From the IMG/VR virus record IMGVR_UViG_3300030012_001663, positions 1-64,000 of that record: DNA of 64,000 nucleotides. One strand, written 5' to 3'. Positions 7,463-15,221 of the stretch are shown piece after piece. A program made the position numbers and the translations under genes. Source of the DNA: a virus. The notes beneath the pieces are model-generated. The model searched no databases, was not told the DNA's origin, and was given only the letters and a program-made list of their open reading frames with translations. Position 1 is the stretch's first letter, and each line of letters begins with the position of its first letter.

Positions 7463-7960
7463 ATGTCGTTAGAACAAGACGTAGAAATCATCCGTACTTA
7501 TCTTAAAAGAAAATATAAGCGTTATGCAAATCTTTATGTTTACAAATCTGTAGACAGGAATAGAGAACTGGATGAAACTGTAAAAAATGCTCTTGAATAT
7601 ACAAGATTAGCATTTCCTGAATGTAACATAGGTAACACTTTTAAAGGCACAACAAGAAAGCGTGAGGTAGTTGCAATAAAGCAAGCACTCATGTATATCT
7701 TAAGAAGAGAAAGGTGTTATAAGAGTAGTGCTATAGCAAGAGCTATGGGTATGCATCATGCAACAGTACTACATGCAGAGAAAGTAGGAGATAATATGAT
7801 AGCAACCAAGGATGAATTATTTTTAGACGCATATGATAACTTAACTAAATATTTGACAGATGTGGGACTTACTGAATCTGATAATAAAAAAGGGCTTAAC
7901 CCCAAATCAATGTCTCTTGCTATTTTCCATAAAGGAGAAAATATCACTGAGTCAATATAA
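7463..7960 (+). CDS. DnaA domain-IV-like DNA-binding protein
   Basis: 165 aa. Residues ~64-112 match the C-terminal DNA-binding domain of DnaA: TRKREVVAIKQALMYILRR as the basic loop and helix, then IARAMGMHHATVLHA, the DnaA signature that reads the DnaA box. The AAA+ ATPase domain is absent, so this is a stand-alone box-binding protein, likely an origin-recognition or host-origin-interfering factor. Its last 34 codons overlap the next gene (101 nt). Placement directly upstream of the helicase genes supports a replication-initiation role. Confidence 0.75.
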   Translation: MSLEQDVEIIRTYLKRKYKRYANLYVYKSVDRNRELDETVKNALEYTRLAFPECNIGNTFKGTTRKREVVAIKQALMYILRRERCYKSSAIARAMGMHHATVLHAEKVGDNMIATKDELFLDAYDNLTKYLTDVGLTESDNKKGLNPKSMSLAIFHKGENITESI

Positions 7961-8453
7961 TACTAGTAAGACAAAAGAATTACTAGTACGTAAAGGATTT
8001 CTAACTATAGAGGATGGTGTATATAAACTTACACCTGAATCTACTAAAGTATTAGCAGTCCTTGATAGTTACTTTATAAAAGCAAAGAAGAAAACTGATG
8101 CAGAAATAATGGGTAAAAACTTTGTCAAGCATATAGAGCAGTATAGAGAGATCTTTCCTGCTAAAAGATTACCAAGTGGTAAACCGGCAAGACAAAATAT
8201 TAAAGCATTATCTACAGCATTCAGATGGTTCTTCTCTTCTTATGGTCACACATGGGAAGATATTATTAAAGCAACTAAAATGTATGTAAATGAATATAGA
8301 GATAAAGACTATAGATATATGGTAACAAGTCAATATTTTATTTGCAAACAAGATAAAAATAAGGTCAAATCATCTCCATTGGCAGACTATTGTGATCTTA
8401 TAAAAGAAGGAATAGATACTGAAGATAAACACTTTAAAGAAAAAGTAGTATAG
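7860..8453 (+). CDS. Putative winged-helix replication protein (possible helicase loader)
   Basis: 197 aa. Residues ~1-65 read as a winged helix (LTPNQCLLLFSIKEK ... KELLVRKGFLTIEDGVYKLT). The remainder is helical, with a conserved-looking 'RQNIKALSTAFRWFF' and a 'RYMVTSQYFI' helix. It sits between the DnaA-like gene and the DnaB gene, where phages often place helicase loaders or DnaD-like primosome proteins; that role is inferred from context. The only ATG before the conserved part is at 7860, giving an unusual 101-nt overlap with the upstream gene. Confidence 0.6.
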   Translation: MWDLLNLIIKKGLTPNQCLLLFSIKEKISLSQYNTSKTKELLVRKGFLTIEDGVYKLTPESTKVLAVLDSYFIKAKKKTDAEIMGKNFVKHIEQYREIFPAKRLPSGKPARQNIKALSTAFRWFFSSYGHTWEDIIKATKMYVNEYRDKDYRYMVTSQYFICKQDKNKVKSSPLADYCDLIKEGIDTEDKHFKEKVV

Positions 8454-8454
8454 T

Positions 8455-9414
8455 ATGGCAAAAAAAGCAACAGAAGCTTGGGTAGGTCAGTATGCAGCCT
8501 TCAATGAAGCGCTTAAATACATGTACCGTAGACAGACTGGAGAAGAAAAGTCAATATATACACCATGGCCTAAGTTTAATGATGCTACCACAGATGGATT
8601 AGAATGGAATACACTAACTGTAATAGGTGGTAGACCTGGTTCAGGTAAAACACTTATCAAAGATCAGATAGTGAGAGAATCATTTATACTTAATCCACAG
8701 GATGAGTTTAGAGTCTTAGAATTTCAATTTGAGATGGTTGGTAGAACCTCAGCTATCAGAGAATTTAGTTCTATAACTGGTAAAACTTATAAAGAATTAT
8801 GTAGTGCAGGCAGTAAGATTACTACTGATGTACTAAATAAGTGCCACCAATATGCTAAGGAACGTGTTAAGTATCCTGTAGATATTGTCAGCCGTCCTAT
8901 GACGGTAAATCAAATGCGTGAGCAGATTGATATGTATATGACAATGCATAAAGGCAAAAGAACAATAATAACATTGGATCACACTATGCTTGTTAAAAGA
9001 GCGCCCTATCAGAATAGTAGTTTAGATATGCTATTTGAATTAGGTGAGTTCTTTACACAAGTTAAAAGAGAGTATCCTTGTTTATTTGTTGCACTGTCAC
9101 AGCTCAATAGGAATATTGATAACCCTGATAGGGCTGTTGATGGTAAGTATGGTAACTATATCCTTGAGTCAGATATATTTGGTTCTGATGCTATGTTACA
9201 GCATGCTGATACTTTGATAGGTATTAACAGGCCAGCAAAGCAGAAGATCAGGTACTATGGACCAGACAGATATATCATAGAGGATGATAGGACGCTTGTA
9301 TTACACTTCTTGAAAGCAAGAAACGGTGATGCAAGAATGAGTTTCTTTAAAGCTCAATTTGAGCAAATGGAGATAGCAGAGATGAATACACCTGAGACAC
9401 AACAAAGAAGATGA
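8455..9414 (+). CDS. dnaB: DnaB-type replicative helicase, short form
   Basis: 319 aa of the SF4 family. Walker A GGRPGSGKT at 58-66, Walker B region RTIITLDHTMLV near 173-185, the SQLNR motif (VALSQLNRNID) near 218 and a C-terminal arginine-finger region. The N-terminal primase-interaction domain of bacterial DnaB is missing, as is usual in crAss-like phages. It unwinds DNA at the phage fork together with the primase at 11463 and PolB at 20947. Its stop overlaps the next start by 4 nt. Confidence 0.88.
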   Translation: MAKKATEAWVGQYAAFNEALKYMYRRQTGEEKSIYTPWPKFNDATTDGLEWNTLTVIGGRPGSGKTLIKDQIVRESFILNPQDEFRVLEFQFEMVGRTSAIREFSSITGKTYKELCSAGSKITTDVLNKCHQYAKERVKYPVDIVSRPMTVNQMREQIDMYMTMHKGKRTIITLDHTMLVKRAPYQNSSLDMLFELGEFFTQVKREYPCLFVALSQLNRNIDNPDRAVDGKYGNYILESDIFGSDAMLQHADTLIGINRPAKQKIRYYGPDRYIIEDDRTLVLHFLKARNGDARMSFFKAQFEQMEIAEMNTPETQQRR

Positions 9415-9944
9415 TCACAACAAAAAATAAAAGTTATATGTCACCAGAAGAAAGAAAAGCAAAAGTTAAAAAGTTGCGTGAAACTCACCAGGAGTGGTTC
9501 AGTAATAATGATTTAACTAATGCATTATATATACCTAAGATGGCTTATAGACCTAGCGGCAAGGATGAACTACATGTTAGTTTCTTCCCTAGTGAGTTAG
9601 AAAAGAGTGAAGATATATACACAGAGTTTGTTAGTATTGACTATGAATCAGAAGATCCTAAAAGAACTTTGTATCTACACAAGTACAACCCACATTGGCG
9701 TGATGAATATGAGCTGACTGAGAGTAAATCAGGATATCAAAGACACTTGATACCTGTAAGTGAATTGATTGTAATAAGAGATATTACGGAAAAGAGAGAG
9801 TCTAAAGAAATATTAGACTTTGCAAATCTTCCTAATCCAGATGATAAGAAAGATCCAACAGTAGTAGATGCATTATTACAGATTAATGAAACACTAAATA
9901 ATATAAATAAAACTATGTATCACATTTTAAACAAGATGAATTAA
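9411..9944 (+). CDS. Hypothetical replication-block protein, 177 aa
   Basis: Starts by ATGA overlap with DnaB and ends 1 nt into the Sak4-like gene. The middle (~residues 45-125) is beta-rich; the C-terminal ~40 residues form a short Asn/Leu coiled helix (INETLNNINKTMYHILNKM) that could oligomerise. No catalytic motif is visible. Its invariant position between helicase and recombinase suggests an accessory replication role, but no family is recognised. Confidence 0.6.
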   Translation: MITTKNKSYMSPEERKAKVKKLRETHQEWFSNNDLTNALYIPKMAYRPSGKDELHVSFFPSELEKSEDIYTEFVSIDYESEDPKRTLYLHKYNPHWRDEYELTESKSGYQRHLIPVSELIVIRDITEKRESKEILDFANLPNPDDKKDPTVVDALLQINETLNNINKTMYHILNKMN

Positions 9945-10627
9945 TGGCACAATCTGTATTAATTATTGCTGACTCAGGGTCAGGCAAATCAACAAGCATG
10001 AGGACATTAGATCCTCAAAACACAGTAATTATTAATATTGCTAACAAACCTTTACCATTTAAGGGCTGGAAGAGCAAGTATACACCAATGAATAAAGATA
10101 ACCCAAAAGGTAATCTTGTATCAGTATCTTCCGCAGCTGGAGTTGCAAAAGCTATGAAGCATGTTAATGATAATATGCCACACGTTACAACATTAGTTGT
10201 AGATGACTGGCAGTATATGAGTTCCTTTGAGTACTTTGATAGAGCGCAAGAGAAAGGCTATGATAAATTTACATCTATAGCAGCTAATCTTGCACATGTA
10301 GCTAAGTTACCAAAGGACATGAGATCTGATCTCACTATATTTTTCTTGACTCATTCAGAAGAGTCTACAGATATTAACGGACACAAAAGAGTGAAAGCTA
10401 AGACTGTAGGTAAGATGATTGATAATGCTTTGACACTAGAAGGTCTTTTCTCTATAGTGTTATTTGGTAAAGTACGTAAAGATGATGATGGTGTTCTTGA
10501 ATATGGTTTTGAAACCCAAAACAATGGAGAGAATACATGTAAATCACCAATGGGTATGTTTGAAGAACCATTCATTCCAAATGATCTTGCTTATGTATTG
10601 GATTGCATAAACAAGTATGATAATTAA
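9944..10627 (+). CDS. AAA_24 / Sak4-like recombinase ATPase
   Basis: 227 aa. Walker A ADSGSGKST (9-17), Walker B TLVVDDWQY near residue 85, and a SEESTD/GHKRVKAKTVG segment. This is the phage AAA_24 nucleotide-binding family, which includes Sak4, a minimal RecA-like single-strand annealing protein acting with a phage SSB. The next gene is the SSB, the usual Sak4 partner, which supports a recombination function. Confidence 0.8.
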   Translation: MAQSVLIIADSGSGKSTSMRTLDPQNTVIINIANKPLPFKGWKSKYTPMNKDNPKGNLVSVSSAAGVAKAMKHVNDNMPHVTTLVVDDWQYMSSFEYFDRAQEKGYDKFTSIAANLAHVAKLPKDMRSDLTIFFLTHSEESTDINGHKRVKAKTVGKMIDNALTLEGLFSIVLFGKVRKDDDGVLEYGFETQNNGENTCKSPMGMFEEPFIPNDLAYVLDCINKYDN

Positions 10628-10660
10628 TTAAGTTAAATTTTAAAAGTAAATTCAAAAATT

Positions 10661-11341
10661 ATGTTTAATACTAAAGATATGTCTGCCGGTAGTGGTAGAA
10701 CAAAACCAGTAATGGGAGCAGGTAATAATGTTATTAAAATCAATAACATTACATTTGATCAAACACCATATGATGTTGATGCCTATAATATTACTTTACA
10801 TGTAGAGGGTAAGCCAGAAGAAGGAGAATTCCAAGGTTTCTTAAAAGATGTAAATAACCCTAACGGTGAGCGTTACGCTGGCCAGGTAGGTAGAATTAGG
10901 TTTAGCCCTTATCCTTACAAAGATACTACGTTACCAAGTGGTGTAGAAATCAGTAGAGATAATGAAATACTAAAAGGTATGATCTTCCTATCTGAAGTTC
11001 TTAATAAAAGAGAGGAGCTTGATAAGATAGAAGCAAATACTATTGAAGAGTTCATGAATGAGTGTAACAACTTATTCTCAAATAGTGAATACTTTAATGC
11101 ATGTATTGGTGGTAGAGAATGGGAGAACAAGGATGGCTATGTAAACCTTGACTTGTATTTACCACGTATCTCTAAAGATGGTGTTCCATTAGAAGCACTT
11201 GAAAAAGAGAACTCTAGACTTCTTACATTTAATAACTCAGAACATGTTAGAAAATTACAGAAGAAAGAGAATAACAATAATGAAGGAAATAAATCATTTG
11301 AGCCAGCTACATCTAGTGTAGGTGATGATTTTGATTTATAA
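10661..11341 (+). CDS. ssb: Single-stranded DNA-binding protein
   Basis: 226 aa. A beta-rich N-terminal domain (~residues 20-190) is followed by a Lys/Asn-rich linker and an acidic-hydrophobic tail ending DDFDL, the kind of tail SSBs use to recruit partner proteins. It lies directly after the Sak4-like ATPase, as in many phages. The OB fold is inferred; the tail and context are what is seen. A 33-nt AT-rich gap precedes the ATG, and the structured element at 11357 follows. Confidence 0.7.
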   Translation: MFNTKDMSAGSGRTKPVMGAGNNVIKINNITFDQTPYDVDAYNITLHVEGKPEEGEFQGFLKDVNNPNGERYAGQVGRIRFSPYPYKDTTLPSGVEISRDNEILKGMIFLSEVLNKREELDKIEANTIEEFMNECNNLFSNSEYFNACIGGREWENKDGYVNLDLYLPRISKDGVPLEALEKENSRLLTFNNSEHVRKLQKKENNNNEGNKSFEPATSSVGDDFDL

Positions 11342-11356
11342 TAATTAATAATAAAT

Positions 11357-11443
11357 CCGGGCGCTCACTGGTGTTAGTCCAGACGTGGCAACAGCAGCTT
11401 AATGGGAGTCAAACTACAATAGCGTGACCAAGGCCCCTCCCGG
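11357..11443 (+). promoter_or_regulatory. GC-rich structured element before the primase gene
   Basis: An 87-nt island of higher GC. CCGGG (11357-11361) pairs with CCCGG (11439-11443), closing the element. Inside is a hairpin, CTGG (11368-11371) with CCAG (11379-11382) around TGTTAGT, and TCAC (11365-11368) could alternatively pair with GTGA (11424-11427). It is not a recognisable tRNA and has no T-tract. It lies between SSB and the ATG at 11463, so it may control primase expression. Confidence 0.45.
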
Positions 11444-11462
11444 TATTTATTTAATAGAGCAA

Positions 11463-12440
11463 ATGTTTAATACCAAGAATTTAGTATCAAGAGACTCTGA
11501 TGTTCCAAGCTATTGGGTATTTCAATATTATCTAGACTTGCCTGTAGAACTTACAGGACAAGATATTAAAATGAAATCTATATTTAATCCAGCTGAGAGA
11601 ACTGCATCTATGTGTATTTATGTAGATAAATCTATTATGCAGTATAAGTTTAAGTGCTTCTCAACCGGTAAATATGGTAGTCATATTGATATAGTAAAAG
11701 AACTATTTAATATAGATTACTCACAAGCAGTAACAAGAATAGTAGAAGACTACAATATATATGCAAAATCAGAAGAGTATAATAATGTTAAATTTAAGGT
11801 AGCAGCAAAATGGGAGATAGATCATGTGCAGACTAGAGAATGGAATGCACAAGATTCTACAGTTTGGTTGCCATACAATATTGGTAGTAGCTTGCTTGAT
11901 GCTTATAATGTCAAGCCTATACAATACTACAATATGTTTAAGGAGGAGAATGAAGAGATTAAGACTCTACAAATAGAGGCTCCTTATATGTATGGTTACT
12001 TTGATAAGGATGGTAATGTCTATAAGATATATCAACCAAAATCTAAAAAGCATAAGTTCCATAAAGTTAAAAGCTATCTGCAGGGTTTTGATCAACTGAA
12101 GTATGATAAGCCCTATTTGATTATATGTTCATCATTAAAAGATGCTATGTGTCTAAAGAGTATAGGATACAATATAGAAACAATAGCACCTGATAGTGAG
12201 AATACTGTAATTAAACCTTACTTAATTGAAAACTTAAAAAAGAAATACAAGAAAGTAATAACTCTATTTGATAATGATGAAGCAGGTTATAAGGCTATAG
12301 ATAGATATCTAGAACTGTATGATATAAAGGGCACTGCGTTGCCGCTATGTAAAGATATATCAGATGCAGTAAAAGAACATGGAACTAAAATAGTACATGA
12401 AAAGCTTAAACCTCTTTTGTCTGAAACATTAAAACTATAA
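11463..12440 (+). CDS. DnaG-like primase
   Basis: 325 aa from ATG 11463; a GTG at 11424 in frame would add 13 residues but lies in the GC-rich structured element. The N-terminal part resembles the DnaG zinc-binding region (SIFNPAERTASM, then YKFKCFSTGKYG) but has lost most zinc cysteines. A TOPRIM domain follows, with LFDNDEAG (D270 and D272) and the terminal D-I-S-DA motif. The usual TOPRIM Glu is replaced (CSSLKDAMCL). It synthesises RNA primers with DnaB. Confidence 0.8.
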   Translation: MFNTKNLVSRDSDVPSYWVFQYYLDLPVELTGQDIKMKSIFNPAERTASMCIYVDKSIMQYKFKCFSTGKYGSHIDIVKELFNIDYSQAVTRIVEDYNIYAKSEEYNNVKFKVAAKWEIDHVQTREWNAQDSTVWLPYNIGSSLLDAYNVKPIQYYNMFKEENEEIKTLQIEAPYMYGYFDKDGNVYKIYQPKSKKHKFHKVKSYLQGFDQLKYDKPYLIICSSLKDAMCLKSIGYNIETIAPDSENTVIKPYLIENLKKKYKKVITLFDNDEAGYKAIDRYLELYDIKGTALPLCKDISDAVKEHGTKIVHEKLKPLLSETLKL

Positions 12441-12443
12441 TAT

Positions 12444-12896
12444 ATGAAATGGTTTATACCAGGCAATGTACCCTCAAGTAAAAATGGTAGAAGATGGACC
12501 GGTAAGTATTTCATAGCAAGTAAATCTGTTATGAACTATAGGAAAGCAACAAAATCCTACTATGAGAAATTTGCTCCTCTGTTTAGAGAAGAGCTTAAGA
12601 ATCATAAACTACCCGTCTCAATAGCATTTACATTTGTTAGAGGTACTAAACACAAGTTTGATTATATAAACCCTGCACAAACTGTACAGGATGATATGGT
12701 TAAACATGGTTGGATTGAAGATGACAATGCTGAATTTATACTACCAGTATTTATACAGTATAGTTATGATAAAATCAATCCGGGAGTATTTATTGAAATA
12801 ATTGATAACACTGTAAATAATGATGAACACAAATCTAGATCTAAAAGATCAAATCCTCCTAACAAGACTAAAAGGAAAAGGAATATCACAACTTAA
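12444..12896 (+). CDS. rusA: RusA-like Holliday junction resolvase
   Basis: 150 aa. The first 115 residues match RusA: PGNVPSSKNGR at the start, a KFDYINPAQTVQDDMV segment, and IEDDNAEF, which supplies the catalytic acidic residues. It resolves branched DNA before packaging. The last ~30 residues are a very basic tail (many Lys/Arg/Asn) that overlaps the next gene by 77 nt, so the tail may owe its composition to the overlap. Confidence 0.75.
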   Translation: MKWFIPGNVPSSKNGRRWTGKYFIASKSVMNYRKATKSYYEKFAPLFREELKNHKLPVSIAFTFVRGTKHKFDYINPAQTVQDDMVKHGWIEDDNAEFILPVFIQYSYDKINPGVFIEIIDNTVNNDEHKSRSKRSNPPNKTKRKRNITT

Positions 12897-13212
12897 TATA
12901 TCATTCTCAGGGTCAGGAGACTCAGGAGATGTGGATGAGGTTGGTTATAAAACTAATGATGGGGTTGACTCATGGCAATTAGATATAAATAACAGACTAA
13001 TTGAATCAACTGAAGAAGAAAAAATAAAAGACATGGCTTATACATGGCTTTCTAATAATCTTCTTTATGATTGGGTAAATAATGAAGGTGGCTCAGGTCA
13101 ATTAAATATTAACTTGAGTGATTTTTCATGGGACTTAGACTATTATGAACGTACTGTCCAAGAACATAACTTTGATGGTCAAAATATTTTTAGAAATGAG
13201 TCGTGTGGTTAA
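12820..13212 (+). CDS. Small protein with GSGDSG motif (DUF6878-like, tentative)
   Basis: 130 aa. Residues ~24-42 read ISQLNISFSGSGDSGDVDE, then a polar region, WLSNNLLYDWVNNEGGSGQ and an acidic C-terminal half. From memory this layout resembles an uncharacterised family annotated DUF6878; I cannot verify it. Overlaps are long: 77 nt with RusA upstream and 17 nt with the next gene. It is the first gene of the run leading into the VWA/MoxR pair, and may belong to that cassette. Confidence 0.55.
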   Translation: MMNTNLDLKDQILLTRLKGKGISQLNISFSGSGDSGDVDEVGYKTNDGVDSWQLDINNRLIESTEEEKIKDMAYTWLSNNLLYDWVNNEGGSGQLNINLSDFSWDLDYYERTVQEHNFDGQNIFRNESCG

Positions 13213-13366
13213 GAACTTCTGTTGTATTTGTGAGAAACCTTTTGAAGGATTTGGACATAGTCCCAGACCATTAGCAGAGGATGGTTGTTGTTGTGATACC
13301 TGTAATTATACTAAGGTAATCCCAGCAAGATTATATATGGGGCAGTATCCAGGCACATATGATTAA
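13196..13366 (+). CDS. Small four-cysteine-motif zinc-finger protein
   Basis: 56 aa from ATG 13196, preferred because the frame upstream overlaps the previous gene and shows no conserved-looking sequence. It carries CCICEKPFEGFGHSP and DGCCCDTCN, a treble-clef or ribbon-like zinc site, then an ARLYMGQYPG tail. Small phage proteins of this shape are common and unassigned. Its stop overlaps the next ATG (TTAATGG). Confidence 0.6.
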   Translation: MSRVVKNFCCICEKPFEGFGHSPRPLAEDGCCCDTCNYTKVIPARLYMGQYPGTYD

Positions 13367-13713
13367 TGGCACATCCATTAATACACAGTAAAAGTTCTGT
13401 AAGAAAGTGGGGAGGCAAGGTTGAAGACTACCAGCATATACATGACTGGTTTGATGAGACTAAATCATGGTTAGGTCATTCTAACCATAGAGCCTTTCGT
13501 CATCATTCTGAAGGAATTTTTGAATGTGAAAAAATATTTGGTAAAAGTTTTACTAACTCTGATGGTAAAACAGTATATACCAGATATGTAGGTGAACAGC
13601 ACGTAAAAGAAGATTGTAATAATTATATACCATCTGCTAAAGAGTGGTTGTTTAATATTGGATCAGGTAATAGACCTGATTGGATGATGAAAACAATGAA
13701 AATTAATGATTAA
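13366..13713 (+). CDS. DUF6915-like protein
   Basis: 115 aa matching, from memory, the DUF6915 pattern: HPLIHSKSSVRKWGG at the start, IHDWFDETK, then a HRAFRHHSEGIF block and YVGEQHVKEDC, ending in a WL...WMM tail. The many conserved His residues suggest metal binding. The family is widespread in phages and bacteria, with no known function. It lies four genes upstream of MoxR, and its end overlaps the next gene by 8 nt. Confidence 0.65.
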   Translation: MAHPLIHSKSSVRKWGGKVEDYQHIHDWFDETKSWLGHSNHRAFRHHSEGIFECEKIFGKSFTNSDGKTVYTRYVGEQHVKEDCNNYIPSAKEWLFNIGSGNRPDWMMKTMKIND

Positions 13714-14062
13714 AATGAATTTAGAAGAATTTAAAATAACAAGAAAGCAATTACATGCAACTGAAGAAGACTTTGAATTAGCATTGGAAAATATAGATAA
13801 CTTAAAACTGTCACAGAATATTAAAGTATTATTCTGTAAAGATCTTTCATTTAATAGAAGACATAGATTTAGAGAAAGATTTGAAATCACACTAGAAGAG
13901 CGTGAGATGAGTACTGGGGAAATGTTTGAAACAATAAAAAGTACTGGAACAGATGATGAGAAGTCTATGTTTACTTATTTAGTAGAAAATGATATCAAAA
14001 AAGGTTTCTTTAACGGTGACTTTAATTTTATGAATGAACTTAAATTAGATTTAAAATGGTAG
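13706..14062 (+). CDS. Hypothetical protein, 118 aa, upstream of VWA gene
   Basis: Helical, charged protein with an alternative start at 13715, just after the upstream stop. No motif recognised. It overlaps the VWA-metallopeptidase gene by 7 nt and may therefore be made in step with it. The pattern of short overlapping genes argues that 13366-18901 is one transcript. Confidence 0.5.
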   Translation: MIKMNLEEFKITRKQLHATEEDFELALENIDNLKLSQNIKVLFCKDLSFNRRHRFRERFEITLEEREMSTGEMFETIKSTGTDDEKSMFTYLVENDIKKGFFNGDFNFMNELKLDLKW

Positions 14063-15213
14063 CAGAACAGTTATCTAAAGCAACTAAAACACTAATACTA
14101 GAGGAGCCCTTTTATGGGCTCTTTTTAGTTGGATTAAATAAAGTATATATAAAGACTATACCTACAGCTGGTGTTAGCAAACACGGTATAGGTGTACAAC
14201 TTGCAATAAACCCAGACTTTTTCTTAGAATTATCTAATGAACATAGAATAGGCTTAGTGAAACATGAGTTACTTCATATTTCATTTGGACATCTTATTAT
14301 GAGAGATATGTATCAAGATAAAAAGTTATTTAATATTGCAGCAGACATAGAAATAAACCAGTATATATCTCATAGCTACTTACCTGAAGGAGGTTTAACA
14401 TTACAAAGCTTCCCTGAACTAGATTTACCAGAGAAGGCAGGTACTAAAAAGTATTATGATTTATTGCAACAAGCTAAAGAAGATGGTACATCACCAACTC
14501 TTGACTCTTTGATGTCACAAATGGATGGTAATACACCCTATTGTCATACAACTTGGGATGAGCTAGATGAATTATCTGATGCTGATAAAAAGCTTATACA
14601 AAAGCAAATAGAGCATCAGCTAAAAGAAACTGCTGAGCAAACAGAGAAGAGGAGAGGTAATATACCGGGTGAACTAGCTGATTTAATACACAGGCTAAGG
14701 CATGTTGAACCACCTAAATTTGATTGGAAAGGATATCTAAGAAGATTTGTAGGTAATTCTAGTATATCATACACTAAGAAGCTAAGGAGAAAATATAACA
14801 AAAGATATATATCTAATCCTGGCCTAAAGATTAAGTTTAAGAATCATATACTAGTTGGTGTTGACACAAGTGGATCTGTATCTAATAAGGAACTTGTTGA
14901 GTTTATGAGTGAACTTACTCATATGCATAAAACCGGTCACAAGATTACAGTAGCACAATGTGATACGCAGATTAATTCTATAAAAGAATTTAATCCAAAG
15001 AAAGACTGGGAAATTAAAGGTAGAGGAGGTACTGACTTCCAACCTGTAATTGATCATTATAATGAGAAGAAAGGGCGTTATACAGCCCTTATATATTTAA
15101 CAGATGGTGAAGCTTATAGTCCTGATAACTGTCCACAAAATACCTTATGGGTACACAGTTCTCAATGTAGCATAAATGAAGAATTACCAGGATTAAAAAT
15201 ACAATTAAATTAA
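14056..15213 (+). CDS. Putative metallopeptidase fused to a VWA domain (DUF2201-type)
   Basis: 385 aa. The N-terminal half is a zincin-like domain with HELLH at 70-74 and ISFGH following. A linker with acidic and basic helices leads to a VWA domain from ~265: GVDTSGSVS (MIDAS, D270), then TVAQCDTQI and GRGGTDFQPV. This matches the DUF2201_N plus VWA-like pair. Such proteins act with MoxR-type AAA+ ATPases, the next gene, probably as substrate-binding adaptors. It starts by overlap with the upstream gene. The EEPFYGLFL coding stretch also forms a terminator-like hairpin. Confidence 0.78.
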   Translation: MVAEQLSKATKTLILEEPFYGLFLVGLNKVYIKTIPTAGVSKHGIGVQLAINPDFFLELSNEHRIGLVKHELLHISFGHLIMRDMYQDKKLFNIAADIEINQYISHSYLPEGGLTLQSFPELDLPEKAGTKKYYDLLQQAKEDGTSPTLDSLMSQMDGNTPYCHTTWDELDELSDADKKLIQKQIEHQLKETAEQTEKRRGNIPGELADLIHRLRHVEPPKFDWKGYLRRFVGNSSISYTKKLRRKYNKRYISNPGLKIKFKNHILVGVDTSGSVSNKELVEFMSELTHMHKTGHKITVAQCDTQINSIKEFNPKKDWEIKGRGGTDFQPVIDHYNEKKGRYTALIYLTDGEAYSPDNCPQNTLWVHSSQCSINEELPGLKIQLN

Positions 15214-15221
15214 AATTAAAA

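Noticed and set aside
11357-11443. tRNA or known riboswitch in the GC-rich island
   Set aside because: No T-arm or anticodon arm can be drawn, and no riboswitch core that I know is visible.
14104-14126. Perfect terminator-like hairpin (GAGCCC/GGGCTC plus five T) near the start of the VWA-metallopeptidase gene
   Set aside because: It encodes EEPFYGLFL, a region that looks conserved in the protein family, and the gene continues normally. Probably a by-product of coding, though partial attenuation cannot be excluded.
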